Part shown: positions 28,207-37,369 of the stretch, in pieces | Layout: every line of letters begins with the position of its first letter | Numbering within the stretch: the stretch's first letter is position 1 | Assembly (NCBI GenBank): GCA_003332035.1 | Contig: QOQI01000007.1 | Location: 1 to 41,478 of the forward strand | DNA from: Paracoccaceae bacterium | GTDB lineage: Bacteria; Pseudomonadota; Alphaproteobacteria; Rhodobacterales; Rhodobacteraceae | Direction: 5' to 3' | DNA length: 41,478 nucleotides | Made by a program: the position numbers and the translations under genes | Notes under the pieces: model-generated | Told to the model about the DNA's origin: nothing | Databases searched by the model: none | Seen by the model: only the letters and a program-made list of their open reading frames with translations

Positions 28207-29340
28207 TTAACGATCAGAACCAGTAAGTGCCTGAGCAAATTCTGCTGGATCGAAGGGCGCTAAATCATCTATTTGTTCACCAACCCCAATGGCATGAATT
28301 GGCAGACCAAACTTATCGGCCAAAGCTACTAGAACACCGCCCTTTGCTGTTCCATCTAACTTCGTCATAATAAGGCCACTTACTTCTGCTATTTCACGAA
28401 AAGTCTCAACCTGAGAAATTGCATTTTGGCCCGTAGTTGCATCTAAAACTAAAATAGTATTTTGCGGTGCTTCTGGATCCTTTTTTTTCAAAACCCTTAC
28501 AATTTTTGCAAGTTCTTCCATCAAATCTGTTCGGTTTTGAAGCCTTCCAGCGGTATCAATCATAAGTAGATCTGCTTTTTCTTCCTGTGCTTTTGCTAGA
28601 GCATCAAAAGCTAATGATGCAGGATCAGAACCTTCTGGCGCAATCAAAACAGGGACATTTGCACGATCCCCCCAGATTTGAAGCTGCTCAACAGCAGCAG
28701 CCCTAAAAGTATCCCCAGCAGCTATCACTACATTTTTACCCGCCTCTTTGAATTGGCTGGCTAGTTTTCCTATTGTTGTTGTTTTTCCTGAACCATTGAC
28801 ACCCACCACGAGAACAACTTGTGGGTGCTTGGAGTATATGGGTAGTGGTTGTGCAACGTTCTCCATAATTTGTTCTATTTCGTCAGCCAATAATTTTTTT
28901 ATTTCAGATGTAGAAAAACGACTTCCAAGGTTTCCTTGAGCCATATTGGCAGCTACTCTCATGGCAGTGTCCACACCCATATCAGAAGAAATTAATAGTT
29001 CTTCTAGTTGCTCGAGCATATCATCATCAAATTTTCGTTTGATGACTTTTTCTTTTCTGCGCCCCAAAATTTTTTCAACAAAAGTTTCTTTTTGCTTTTC
29101 AGGCTCAACACTTTCCACCTCAGTTGATAAATTTTGATCCGAGGGTGGCTCACTTTGCACTATTTCAATATCGGCTTGATCATTTAGATTTAAATCAGCA
29201 GCTACTTTTTGAGATGTGGGAGTTTGATCCAATTCAACTTCTTCCGCTTCCCCTCCGTCTTCTACTATCGCGTCTAATCCTTCATCGATTTTAGAAGACG
29301 ATTTAAATAAGCGTTCCTTAAGTTTTTTGAAAAATGCCAT
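28207..29340 (-). CDS. ftsY: Signal recognition particle receptor FtsY
   Basis: FtsY docks SRP-ribosome complexes at the inner membrane for insertion of membrane proteins. The 377-residue protein has an acidic, low-complexity A domain (about residues 12-90, rich in Glu and Asp), then the NG GTPase: GVNGSGKTTTIGKLA (P-loop), DTFRAAAVEQL, LMIDTAGRLQNR and MTKLDGTAKGG. The ATG at 29340 is used; the TTG one codon before it is less likely. It heads a run with the EamA transporter and yciB. Confidence 0.97.
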   Translation of the reverse strand: MAFFKKLKERLFKSSSKIDEGLDAIVEDGGEAEEVELDQTPTSQKVAADLNLNDQADIEIVQSEPPSDQNLSTEVESVEPEKQKETFVEKILGRRKEKVIKRKFDDDMLEQLEELLISSDMGVDTAMRVAANMAQGNLGSRFSTSEIKKLLADEIEQIMENVAQPLPIYSKHPQVVLVVGVNGSGKTTTIGKLASQFKEAGKNVVIAAGDTFRAAAVEQLQIWGDRANVPVLIAPEGSDPASLAFDALAKAQEEKADLLMIDTAGRLQNRTDLMEELAKIVRVLKKKDPEAPQNTILVLDATTGQNAISQVETFREIAEVSGLIMTKLDGTAKGGVLVALADKFGLPIHAIGVGEQIDDLAPFDPAEFAQALTGSDR

Positions 29341-29360
29341 CAACTACACCATTTGAAACC

Positions 29361-29382
29361 TTTGATATCAATTAGTATCAAA
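29361..29382. repeat. Inverted repeat upstream of ftsY
   Basis: TTTGATA (29361-29367) and TATCAAA (29376-29382) form a 7-bp inverted repeat with an 8-bp spacer, 21 bp upstream of the ftsY start. It could be an operator or a weak hairpin. No T-run follows it on the minus strand, so it does not look like a terminator for the gene upstream. Confidence 0.3.
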
Positions 29383-29454
29383 TTAAAAAAAATTAAAGAT
29401 TTAAGATGAAGGCGTTTCTTAAAGATAATCCTACCAACTGCACCCAGGGCTAAC

Positions 29455-31140
29455 CTAAACTTCATCACGAAAATATTTTATGGTCGACTTGATTGCATTA
29501 GGCGCTGCCTGACCTAACCCGCAAATAGAAGCGTCAACCATAGTGGTACATACTTCTTCCAACAGTTCCGTATCCCATTTACTATTTTCCATCAATTTTA
29601 CAGCTTTCTCACAACCAACTCGGCATGGAGTACATTGCCCGCAACTTTCGTCTTCAAAAAATTTCAACATATTTAAAGCAGCGTCACGAGCGCTATCTTT
29701 ATCTGACAAAATAACTACTGCTGCTGAACCAATAAAAGTATCGTATGGTTGAAGTGTATCAAAATCCAAAGGTACATTATTTAGTTCTGCAGGCAATAAT
29801 CCTGAAGAAGGACCACCTGGCTGATAGGCTTTAAATATATGGCCACTCTTCATCCCACCAGCGGCATCAATAATATCTAAGATTGTCGACCCAGAGGGAA
29901 GTAAATAAATACCAGGATTCTGAACTCGACCTGATACGGAGTAAGTACGAAGCCCTTTTCTGCCGTTTTTCTCCACATTATTTAAAATTTCAGGACCTTC
30001 TCTGCAAATACGGGCAATCCAGTGAAGAGTCTCAACATTGTGAACGAGTGTTGGCCTACCAAATAATCCCACCTGTGCGACAAATGGAGGTCGGTGTCTT
30101 GGCAACCCTCTCTTGCCCTCAATGGATTCTATCATTGCACTTTCTTCACCACAAATATACGCTCCAGCACCTCTGCGTAGTTCTATATAATTTGGCTCCA
30201 CTATCCCTGCCTGTTCAAGTGCACTTATTTCCTTGCGTAGTATTTCCAAAACTGCAGGATATTCGTCGCGCATATAGATATATGCTTTTTCAGCCTCTAC
30301 TGCCCAAGCAGCTATTAGCATGCCCTCAAGAAAAAAATGAGGGCTGCGCTCTAGATAGTATCTATCTTTAAAAGTTCCAGGTTCGCCTTCATCCCCATTA
30401 ACTGCAACAAAGCGCGGACCTTCATTCATACGAACAAATCCCCATTTTTTACCCGATGGAAACCCAGCCCCACCAAGCCCTCTTAAACCAGACTCTAAAA
30501 TTTTATTTTGAATGTCTTCCCAGTCACCTTCTAGTCTCAAATTTAAAAGTGTTTGATAGCCACCACCATTAAAATAATCTTGAAATCCCTCATATTCTGG
30601 AATGCTACAATGCACATGCCCTTCAGAAATAGCCGCCTCAACTTTTTCAAGTGATGCGTGATCTATGTGATTATGCCCTAATTCCAGAGTAGGCGCAGTA
30701 CCGCATCTACCCATACAGGGTGCCCGCAAAACTCTCACTTCATTTGGATCTAAACCATTTTGAAGTTCTGCCCGAAGTTTCTCAGCTCCGGCTAATTCAC
30801 AGGATAGCGAGTCACAGACTCTTACTGTCAACTTAGGGGGAGGTGTTTCATCCTCCTTGACAATATCAAAATGTGCATAAAAAGATGCCACTTCATAAAC
30901 TTCTGCCATTGATATTTTCAGTTCCTCAGCCAAAGCACAAAGATGCTGGGCCGACAAATAACCATATTTATCTTGAATAAGGTGTAGAAATTCTATGAGC
31001 AGGTCTTTTTGTCTGGGCCTATTTACCAAGAGCGCCTGGACCTCAGACATAGCCTTATCTTCAAATTGGCGACCTTTTGGAGTTCGGCGTCCTTTGCCTT
31101 TGGCCGATTTCCAAACACCCTTATTTTGGTCTAATGCCAT
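29455..31140 (-). CDS. NAD-dependent formate dehydrogenase beta subunit (fused NuoE/NuoF)
   Basis: The 561-residue protein is a fusion. Residues 30-165 are NuoE-like with a [2Fe-2S] set, Cys109, Cys114, Cys142 and Cys146 (CDSLSC, CMGRC). From about 190 it is NuoF-like: SGLRGLGGAGFPSGKKWGF (NADH/FMN site), NGDEGEPGTFKDR, and the [4Fe-4S] ligands Cys500, Cys503, Cys506 and Cys540 (CGQCTPC, CGLGQ). The same layout occurs in beta subunits of tungsten/molybdenum NAD-linked formate dehydrogenases such as Fdh1B of Methylorubrum. The catalytic alpha subunit is absent: ftsY lies downstream and xseA upstream. GGGGAG precedes the ATG. The partner is unknown. Confidence 0.85.
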   Translation of the reverse strand: MALDQNKGVWKSAKGKGRRTPKGRQFEDKAMSEVQALLVNRPRQKDLLIEFLHLIQDKYGYLSAQHLCALAEELKISMAEVYEVASFYAHFDIVKEDETPPPKLTVRVCDSLSCELAGAEKLRAELQNGLDPNEVRVLRAPCMGRCGTAPTLELGHNHIDHASLEKVEAAISEGHVHCSIPEYEGFQDYFNGGGYQTLLNLRLEGDWEDIQNKILESGLRGLGGAGFPSGKKWGFVRMNEGPRFVAVNGDEGEPGTFKDRYYLERSPHFFLEGMLIAAWAVEAEKAYIYMRDEYPAVLEILRKEISALEQAGIVEPNYIELRRGAGAYICGEESAMIESIEGKRGLPRHRPPFVAQVGLFGRPTLVHNVETLHWIARICREGPEILNNVEKNGRKGLRTYSVSGRVQNPGIYLLPSGSTILDIIDAAGGMKSGHIFKAYQPGGPSSGLLPAELNNVPLDFDTLQPYDTFIGSAAVVILSDKDSARDAALNMLKFFEDESCGQCTPCRVGCEKAVKLMENSKWDTELLEEVCTTMVDASICGLGQAAPNAIKSTIKYFRDEV

Positions 31141-31262
31141 TTGATTACTCCCCAGCTCGCTTGAGCGTTTTTATAACCAAAGTAAAATTTTTTAGCATTT
31201 AAAAACGACCCTGAAACAGTTACATACGATAGATTGCCGTCATCTTTTTTAAAATGAACAAG

Positions 31263-32762
31263 TTAGTCTTTGACTTTTTTAACTGGCAAATCTCCATCCC
31301 GAAATTCAATAGATAGATCAGACAAATGTAAAGCTTTTGCTTTATCAGTTATAACACTGTCGCCAGATCTAATCACTGCATATCCTCTATCTAAAGTCTG
31401 ACGGTATCCAAGAGTCTCTCTCAATCGATCAATCGACTGCAGTCTTATTTCAAAGTTTTTTATATTGATTTCGTAAGATTTTTTGAGCCTAACCGATAAA
31501 TCTTTGAGATTTTTATGCTCACGTTTAATATCACGTTTTAAAGATAAACCCTCAATTCTCGAAAAAAAAGAATTCAAAGTTTGTTTCCTCAGATCAATAA
31601 AATAACCAAATAAATTTATTAATTGGCTGGCCTGTAATTTGAACTTACTTTGCGAGTTTTCTAAACGCATGAATAAGGATGCTGGCTTTATACCTGTACT
31701 TATTTCAACCAACTTACTTTTTTTCAATCTAACGCCAGAAATTAAAGAATTTGGCAACCTAACACTTATCGAGTCTAATCGTTGAGTAGGACCTTCTAAT
31801 AGTCCAAATACTCTGGGTAATGACCGGGTAAAATCCAATAATCTTTGAGAACGATTTGATAATATCTGGCTGAGCCCCCTGCTCAATCGTGCTCCATTGG
31901 TGTCTAGTAAAGCCAATAATTCATGTCTAACGGGGACAGCCATTTCTGCTGCAGCTGACGGTGTTGGGGCTCTAACATCAGCGACATAATCAAGAAGCGT
32001 TGTATCTGTTTCATGGCCTATTGCCGATATCAAAGGAATTGCGGATTTAAATGCTGACTTTACCACGAGCTCTTCATTAAAACCCCATAAATCTTCTATA
32101 GAACCTCCCCCGCGAGCCACAATAATTAGATCCGGTGCAATGAGTGGGTTTTGTTTTGTTAAAGAGTTAAAGCCATCGATGGCTCGAGCCACCTCTTTGG
32201 CGCACTTTTCTCCTTGTACAGCAACTGGCCATAAAACCACTTTTCTTGGAAAGCGATCAGCAAGACGGTGTAAAATGTCTTTGATAACAGCGCCAGAGGG
32301 AGAGGTTACCACACCTATAATTTCGGGTAGATAAGGAAGTGATTTTTTATGTTCCCGATTGAAAACACCATCAGCTTGAAACTGTTTTTTTCTCTTTTCC
32401 AGCATGGCCATCAAAGCGCCAACACCAGCGGGTCTCAATTCGTCAATAATTATTTGATACTTAGATTGCCCTCCAAAAGTAGTCACCCTTCCCCTCGCAA
32501 TAACCTCCATACCTTCCTCAGGCCGTGTTACTAATCTATCTGCAACACCCTTCCAGATGACGCCCGAAATTACGGATTTCTCATCTTTCAAGTCCAAATA
32601 AACGTGACCTGATCTGGGGAAGCTTACGCGGCCAATCTCGCCTCTAATTCGGACATAAGAAAACTCATCTTCAATAAGTCTTTTAATAGCATTAGAAATC
32701 TCACTTACAGAAAACTCTGGTTCATTAATTCCAGTTATTTGATTTTCGATAAGATCAGACAT
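31263..32762 (-). CDS. xseA: Exodeoxyribonuclease VII large subunit
   Basis: XseA with XseB digests single-stranded DNA in both directions. The 499-residue protein has an N-terminal OB-fold (SEISNAIKRLIEDEFSYVRI, then GEIGRVSFPRSGHVYLDLKD), the catalytic domain with GVVTSPSGAVIKDILHRL, IIVARGGGSIEDLWGFNEE and AIGHETDTTLLDYVADVRAP, and a long helical region to the C-terminus that ends with TLDRGYAVIRS. AAGGAG lies 6 nt before the ATG. xseB is not in the window. It is divergent from purD, with 119 bp between the starts. Confidence 0.97.
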   Translation of the reverse strand: MSDLIENQITGINEPEFSVSEISNAIKRLIEDEFSYVRIRGEIGRVSFPRSGHVYLDLKDEKSVISGVIWKGVADRLVTRPEEGMEVIARGRVTTFGGQSKYQIIIDELRPAGVGALMAMLEKRKKQFQADGVFNREHKKSLPYLPEIIGVVTSPSGAVIKDILHRLADRFPRKVVLWPVAVQGEKCAKEVARAIDGFNSLTKQNPLIAPDLIIVARGGGSIEDLWGFNEELVVKSAFKSAIPLISAIGHETDTTLLDYVADVRAPTPSAAAEMAVPVRHELLALLDTNGARLSRGLSQILSNRSQRLLDFTRSLPRVFGLLEGPTQRLDSISVRLPNSLISGVRLKKSKLVEISTGIKPASLFMRLENSQSKFKLQASQLINLFGYFIDLRKQTLNSFFSRIEGLSLKRDIKREHKNLKDLSVRLKKSYEINIKNFEIRLQSIDRLRETLGYRQTLDRGYAVIRSGDSVITDKAKALHLSDLSIEFRDGDLPVKKVKD

Positions 32763-32881
32763 TAAAAACTCCTTGATGAAGCCTAAACTTTGATAAGCTC
32801 AAGGGCAATTAGTTTTGCGGAGCCTTGCCCAAACAAATGTTGTTCATTATTAAAAATTAAAGAGCGTAAGGTGATTCAGGT

Positions 32882-34144
32882 ATGAATATTTTAATATTAG
32901 GGAGTGGAGGCCGCGAACATTCTCTCGCCTGGGCGATTAAACAAAATCCTAAGTGTGATAATGTATTCGTATCACCAGGAAATGCTGGTATTGGTCAAAT
33001 TTGTAATTGCATCGAAATCAATATTCTTGATGCCAAACAGGTACTTAAAGCAGTAAAAGAATACAGTATAGATTTTGTTTTAATTGGTCCTGAAGCACCA
33101 TTAGCAGCGGGCGTTAGTGATGTTTTAAAGAATGAAGGAATTCTAACATTTGGACCTTCAAAAGCATCGTCTCAGTTAGAAACAAGTAAAAAATTCACAA
33201 AGGAAATCTGCGATGCTGCTGGAGCGCCTACTGCTGAATACAAAAGTTTCGCCTCACTGGAACCAGCTTTAGCTTACATAAAGACCAAAGGAGCCCCTCT
33301 AGTTGTAAAAGCCGATGGGCTGGCTGCAGGAAAGGGTGTAATCGTAGCCACAGACATTGAGATGGCATTAACTGCTGTGCGTGAAATTTTTGGCGGCTCT
33401 TTTGGGGATGCAGGAACAAGCGTTGTCATTGAAGAGTTTATGGAAGGTGAAGAGGCCTCTCTTTTTGTTTTGGTTGATGGCAAAACAATCCTACCAATTG
33501 GGACTGCGCAAGATCATAAACGGGTGGGAGAAGGCGATACTGGGTTAAATACTGGAGGCATGGGAGCGTATTCACCAGCTCCAATTTTAGACCAATCAGT
33601 AGTAAATAAAACTATTGATAGAATTATACGCCCGACAATGTACGAAATGATGGATCGAGGTATGCCCTTCACGGGCGTTCTTTACGCGGGCCTGATGATA
33701 AAGGATTCTAATCCTCGTCTAGTTGAGTACAATGTAAGATTTGGTGATCCAGAATGTCAGGTCTTGATGATGCGGTTAGGAGGACAGATTTTAGATGCTC
33801 TACTTTCTACTGCGAAAGGTGAGTTGGGTGATGTAAAAATTAATTGGGCAGACGATCACTCGATTACGGTTGTTATGGCTAGCAGTGGATATCCCGGTTC
33901 ATATGAAAAAGGTACAGTGATAAATGGGTTGGATGATCTTCCTTCTGATAGCAATTTTGTTTGCTTCCATGCAGGAACAGAAAAGCAGGGTGGCAAAATA
34001 GTCGCAAATGGAGGACGTGTTTTAAACGTAACAACTCGAGCAAATACTCTAATCGAGGCTCAAAAGAGCGCATATCAAATGATAAAAAATATTGATTGGC
34101 CTCAAGGTTTTTACAGGAAAGATATTGGCTGGAGAGGGCTATGA
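32882..34144 (+). CDS. purD: Phosphoribosylamine-glycine ligase
   Basis: PurD (GAR synthetase) joins glycine to phosphoribosylamine with ATP in purine synthesis. The 420-residue ATP-grasp protein starts MNILILGSGGREHSLAWAI and shows IGPEAPLAAGVSD, KADGLAAGKGVIVA (ATP-grasp Lys loop), GDTGLNTGGMGAYSPAP, and YNVRFGDPECQVLMMRL. AAGGTG precedes the ATG. The stop overlaps the ATG of the MOSC gene (ATGA), coupling the two. Confidence 0.98.
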   Translation: MNILILGSGGREHSLAWAIKQNPKCDNVFVSPGNAGIGQICNCIEINILDAKQVLKAVKEYSIDFVLIGPEAPLAAGVSDVLKNEGILTFGPSKASSQLETSKKFTKEICDAAGAPTAEYKSFASLEPALAYIKTKGAPLVVKADGLAAGKGVIVATDIEMALTAVREIFGGSFGDAGTSVVIEEFMEGEEASLFVLVDGKTILPIGTAQDHKRVGEGDTGLNTGGMGAYSPAPILDQSVVNKTIDRIIRPTMYEMMDRGMPFTGVLYAGLMIKDSNPRLVEYNVRFGDPECQVLMMRLGGQILDALLSTAKGELGDVKINWADDHSITVVMASSGYPGSYEKGTVINGLDDLPSDSNFVCFHAGTEKQGGKIVANGGRVLNVTTRANTLIEAQKSAYQMIKNIDWPQGFYRKDIGWRGL

Positions 34145-34689
34145 CTTTTAGATCAAAACAAGAATTATCAGCCGCCATACCACATATACAAAAAGCTCCA
34201 AAAGATGAATCCTTTATTGAAAATCTATGCTTTCGTCCAGAAAGAAACCAAAGAAGTTTTCCTGATTTCATGGAATTAACACCAAATGAAGGAATTAAGG
34301 GAGACCGATGGCGGGAAAGCCCTTGGTTGAAACTCTCAAACGGGGAGCCGGATCCCGGTATTCAAGTTTCGATTTTATCTACTAGAGTTTGGAATGCCGT
34401 AAAATTTGGACCGGAAGCAATTCACCCAGGTGATACCTTCATGTCTGATTTTGATACATCTGAAGAGAATTGCCCAGCTGGTACTATTCTTTCAGCTGGA
34501 GCTGCTATGCTTAAAGTATCAGGGATTTTCAACGACGGCTGCGTTAAATGGAAAGTGCGTTATGGTGTGGATGCAAAAAACTGGATAACCTTAAAGGAAA
34601 ACATACCTTTTCGATTACGAGGATTATTATGCTCTGTTGTGTCAGCAGGGAAAATTCGAAATGGGGACTTATTGAAAAAGTTAGGTTAA
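34141..34689 (+). CDS. MOSC domain protein coupled to purD
   Basis: The 182-residue protein resembles the MOSC (molybdenum cofactor sulfurase C-terminal) beta-barrel: LTPNEGIKGDRWRES near 46-60, PGIQVSILSTRVWNAV, HPGDTFMSDFDTSEENCPAG, and DGCVKWKVRYG with Cys134, the position that usually carries sulfur. No sulfurase or FeS domain is attached. The start is the ATG overlapping the purD stop, preferred to an in-frame ATG inside purD (34096). What it delivers sulfur to, or whether it has another substrate, is unknown. Confidence 0.75.
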   Translation: MTFRSKQELSAAIPHIQKAPKDESFIENLCFRPERNQRSFPDFMELTPNEGIKGDRWRESPWLKLSNGEPDPGIQVSILSTRVWNAVKFGPEAIHPGDTFMSDFDTSEENCPAGTILSAGAAMLKVSGIFNDGCVKWKVRYGVDAKNWITLKENIPFRLRGLLCSVVSAGKIRNGDLLKKLG

Positions 34690-34705
34690 TTAAATTAGGT
34701 ATTTT

Positions 34706-35065
<360 letters not shown>

Positions 35066-35114
35066 TCAGCTAAATTTAATTCGGCCACACCTTTTTAGAA
35101 ATTATTAAAAAAAC

Positions 35115-35143
35115 TTGTGATATTATTATATATGTTCTACTTT
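35115..35143 (+). promoter_or_regulatory. Candidate promoter of the OB-fold gene, overlapping the SOS box
   Basis: TTGTGA (35115-35120) is followed after 17 bp by TACTTT (35138-35143), which lies in the spacer of the LexA-type box. A repressor bound there would block the -10 region. The matches are partial, and other AT-rich -10 choices exist. Confidence 0.35.
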
Positions 35144-35148
35144 TGTTC
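35134..35148 (+). promoter_or_regulatory. LexA-type SOS box (GTTC-N7-GTTC)
   Basis: GTTC (35134-35137), seven bases TACTTTT, and GTTC (35145-35148) form an exact match to the direct-repeat LexA site known in alphaproteobacteria such as Rhizobium and Rhodobacter. It ends 36 bp before the start codon of a gene related to DnaE2, which is normally SOS-controlled. Confidence 0.72.
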
Positions 35149-35184
35149 TCTCAATGGTGACCAAAAATCAAATATATTAAAAAA

Positions 35185-35535
35185 ATGAAAAATACTGTCT
35201 TAACTTGGCCAAAGCCACCCAGTGCTTGCCCCGCATCTTTTCTAAACCGCCCTTCACCCGGCACAATTGTTTGCGTCGCAGGATTAGTGATACTTCGACA
35301 ACGTCCAGGAACTGCAAAAGGCGTTATTTTTCTTACACTGGAAGATGAAACAGGAACAATAAATATAGTAATCTGGCGAACTTTATATGAAAAATTTCGT
35401 CGTGCTATAATTTCTGGGCGCCTTTTGAAAATACAAGGACGAGTTCAGAACGAAAATTCAGTTATACATATAATAGCTGAGTATGTTGAAGACATTTCAT
35501 ACATGCTCGATGACTTACCAAACATAAATATGTAG
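35185..35535 (+). CDS. Stand-alone OB-fold protein related to the DnaE2 C-terminus
   Basis: The 116-residue product resembles only the last roughly 100 residues of the error-prone polymerase DnaE2: VAGLVILRQRPGTAKGVIFL, TLEDETGTINIVIW, and RLLKIQGRVQNENSVIHIIA. That tail is the OB-fold that binds single-stranded DNA. No polymerase, PHP, imuA or imuB sequence is seen upstream; the 155 bp before it carry an SOS box and a ferredoxin start. The frame is intact with its own ATG, but no clear ribosome-binding site (AATATATTAAAAAA) is present. It could be a functional SOS-induced OB protein or a remnant left after loss of imuA-imuB-dnaE2. A bidirectional terminator follows. Confidence 0.72.
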   Translation: MKNTVLTWPKPPSACPASFLNRPSPGTIVCVAGLVILRQRPGTAKGVIFLTLEDETGTINIVIWRTLYEKFRRAIISGRLLKIQGRVQNENSVIHIIAEYVEDISYMLDDLPNINM

Positions 35536-35549
35536 GTCGTTATAAAATA

Positions 35550-35578
35550 GAAAACTAGGAGAGTTCCTCCTAGTTTTC
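35550..35578. terminator. Bidirectional intrinsic terminator
   Basis: A perfect 12-bp stem, GAAAACTAGGAG (35550-35561) with CTCCTAGTTTTC (35567-35578), has a 5-nt loop. It lies between the stops of the convergent OB-fold gene and degP, and the A/T-rich arms give a T-run in both directions. Confidence 0.85.
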
Positions 35579-35590
35579 CAAGATGCGATT

Positions 35591-37075
35591 TTATTCAAAC
35601 TTTAGTACAACAAAACGCGGTTGTCCTTCTTTCCGAACTAAAAGAAGAACCGACTTACGCCCCTCACTTTTCGCACTCGAAACGAGATCTTCCACTTCTT
35701 TTACAGAGCTAACTTGATTATTCTGTCCAACATCCGTAATCACCTCACCTTTGCGTAAACCACTTTCATATGCAGCAGAATTTTCATCAATAGATACTAT
35801 TATTACACCCGAGATAGCAGGATCGATGTTATATTCTTCTCGCAAACCATCCGTCAGCTCAGACAAACCAACTCCATCAATTGCGTTTTCATTTGGCTTG
35901 GCCGGTTCAGGTGGCATGACTTTCGCGTTCAGTTCCTTATTCGTTGGGCGCTGCCCAAGCTTTACACTCACCTTTATGCGCTCACCTTGCCGGAGTACCA
36001 TAACATCTACAGTTCTTCCTACTGTTGTGTCACCAACAATACGAACCAATTCACCCGAATTACCTACTTTTTTATTATCAAACATAACGATAACGTCTGA
36101 AGCCAATAGACCAGCCTCTTTAGATGGCCCGTCATAGACCTCCAGTACAATAGAACCGCTAGGCTCTTTCATACCCAAGGCGTCGGCCATATCTTGATTA
36201 AGATCACCTATGCTCACACCCAACCAACCACGGCGAACTTCTCCAAAATCTTTCAATTGCTTAACAATTGGTTCAACCACATTCGATGCCATTGAAAACC
36301 CAATGCCTATCGACCCACCATTGGGAGATAGAATAGCGGTGTTTACGCCAATAACTTTTCCGTCCATGTTAAAAAGCGGACCACCCGAATTGCCTCTATT
36401 AATGGCTGCGTCTGTTTGGATATAATCGTCATAATTTCCAGCCAATTCACGATTGCGTGCTGAAATTATTCCAACAGAAACAGAAAAACCTTGACCTAGG
36501 GGGTTACCCATTGCCATGACCCAGTCACCAACCCGGGAAATATCACTATCACCGAATTCTACAAATTCCAGATTTGTTTCGGAATCAACTTTTAACAAAG
36601 CTATATCAATATTCTCATCACTTCCGATAACAACCGCCTCACGAAACGATCCATCATTAAATTCTATTGTTATTTGATCAGCTCCATTTATTACATGATG
36701 ATTTGTTACGATAAATCCATCGCTACTGATCACAAAACCAGAACCAAGAGCATTTGCATTACGCGGCCTTTGACGAGGGCCATTTGGGTTCTGAAAATCT
36801 CGAAACAACTCTTCAAAGGGACTGCCTTCCGGCACAACGCCTCGAGGCACTACTGGAGTTTCAACTTTTGTTGTCGTCGTAATATTAACTACAGATGAGC
36901 CTACATCTTCAACTAAGTCAGCAAAACTTTCCGGCGCACTGCGAGCTTCTACAACCATCGTTTGCAAAAGAAAGCTCATAATCACAAAAACCGAAGTTAG
37001 GAAAAGTTTTTGTGATTTTTTTAAATCTTCTAGTGTCAAAGTTCGTGTGGTTTCAAAAATAGAAATTTGTCGCAT
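35591..37075 (-). CDS. Do-family periplasmic serine protease (DegP/DegQ type)
   Basis: This is a periplasmic trypsin-like protease/chaperone for misfolded proteins. With the ATG at 37075 (GAGG 5 nt before it) it has 494 residues. A hydrophobic segment near residues 23-41 (KLFLTSVFVIMSFLLQTMVV) ends at VEARS, a signal peptide with an unusually long N-region. The triad is His127 (TNHHVI), Asp157 (ENIDIALLKV) and Ser230 (RGNSGGPLF). Two PDZ domains follow (about 285-375 and 405-490). It ends the hflK-hflC-DUF2065-degP group. An earlier in-frame ATG (37138) has no support. Confidence 0.93.
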   Translation of the reverse strand: MRQISIFETTRTLTLEDLKKSQKLFLTSVFVIMSFLLQTMVVEARSAPESFADLVEDVGSSVVNITTTTKVETPVVPRGVVPEGSPFEELFRDFQNPNGPRQRPRNANALGSGFVISSDGFIVTNHHVINGADQITIEFNDGSFREAVVIGSDENIDIALLKVDSETNLEFVEFGDSDISRVGDWVMAMGNPLGQGFSVSVGIISARNRELAGNYDDYIQTDAAINRGNSGGPLFNMDGKVIGVNTAILSPNGGSIGIGFSMASNVVEPIVKQLKDFGEVRRGWLGVSIGDLNQDMADALGMKEPSGSIVLEVYDGPSKEAGLLASDVIVMFDNKKVGNSGELVRIVGDTTVGRTVDVMVLRQGERIKVSVKLGQRPTNKELNAKVMPPEPAKPNENAIDGVGLSELTDGLREEYNIDPAISGVIIVSIDENSAAYESGLRKGEVITDVGQNNQVSSVKEVEDLVSSAKSEGRKSVLLLVRKEGQPRFVVLKFE

Positions 37076-37177
37076 TTGATCCTCAAAAATTCGTTGCACC
37101 CTCACGATTTTATTTAGGACCACATTCGAAGTTTGCAACGTCCTGGAGATCGAAAGTTTGCTGTTTTATAAATAAAA

Positions 37178-37369
37178 TTAAATTATTTTTATCAAGAGAA
37201 GAATCAAACTACCACCGAGGGCCATACAAACGCCAACCAAACGACGTTGTTCATTAGGCATTTCTTTTAATGATAGTAACATCTTTTCTACGAAATGAGG
37301 GGCCAGAACATAAACCAGCCCCTCGATTAGCAACACCAATCCTAGTCCATACAAGACTGCCGAAATCAT
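37178..37369 (-). CDS. DUF2065 small membrane protein
   Basis: The 63-residue protein has two hydrophobic segments (residues 3-25 and 45-62) joined by a short loop containing KEMPNEQRRLVG, matching DUF2065 (YjeT type), whose function is unknown. Its ATG overlaps the hflC stop (ATGA), so it is translated with hflC. The link with the HflKC complex suggests a membrane quality-control role, but that is inference from position. Confidence 0.85.
   Translation of the reverse strand: MISAVLYGLGLVLLIEGLVYVLAPHFVEKMLLSLKEMPNEQRRLVGVCMALGGSLILLLIKII

Noticed and set aside
29883..30371. 162-codon plus-strand open frame inside the formate dehydrogenase beta gene
   Set aside because: It lies entirely antisense to conserved NuoF motifs, with no start signal or family match.
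32803..32830. GGGCAA...TTGCCC inverted repeat between xseA and purD
   Set aside because: Only 6 bp with a 16-nt spacer; it could be an operator, but nothing supports a specific regulator.
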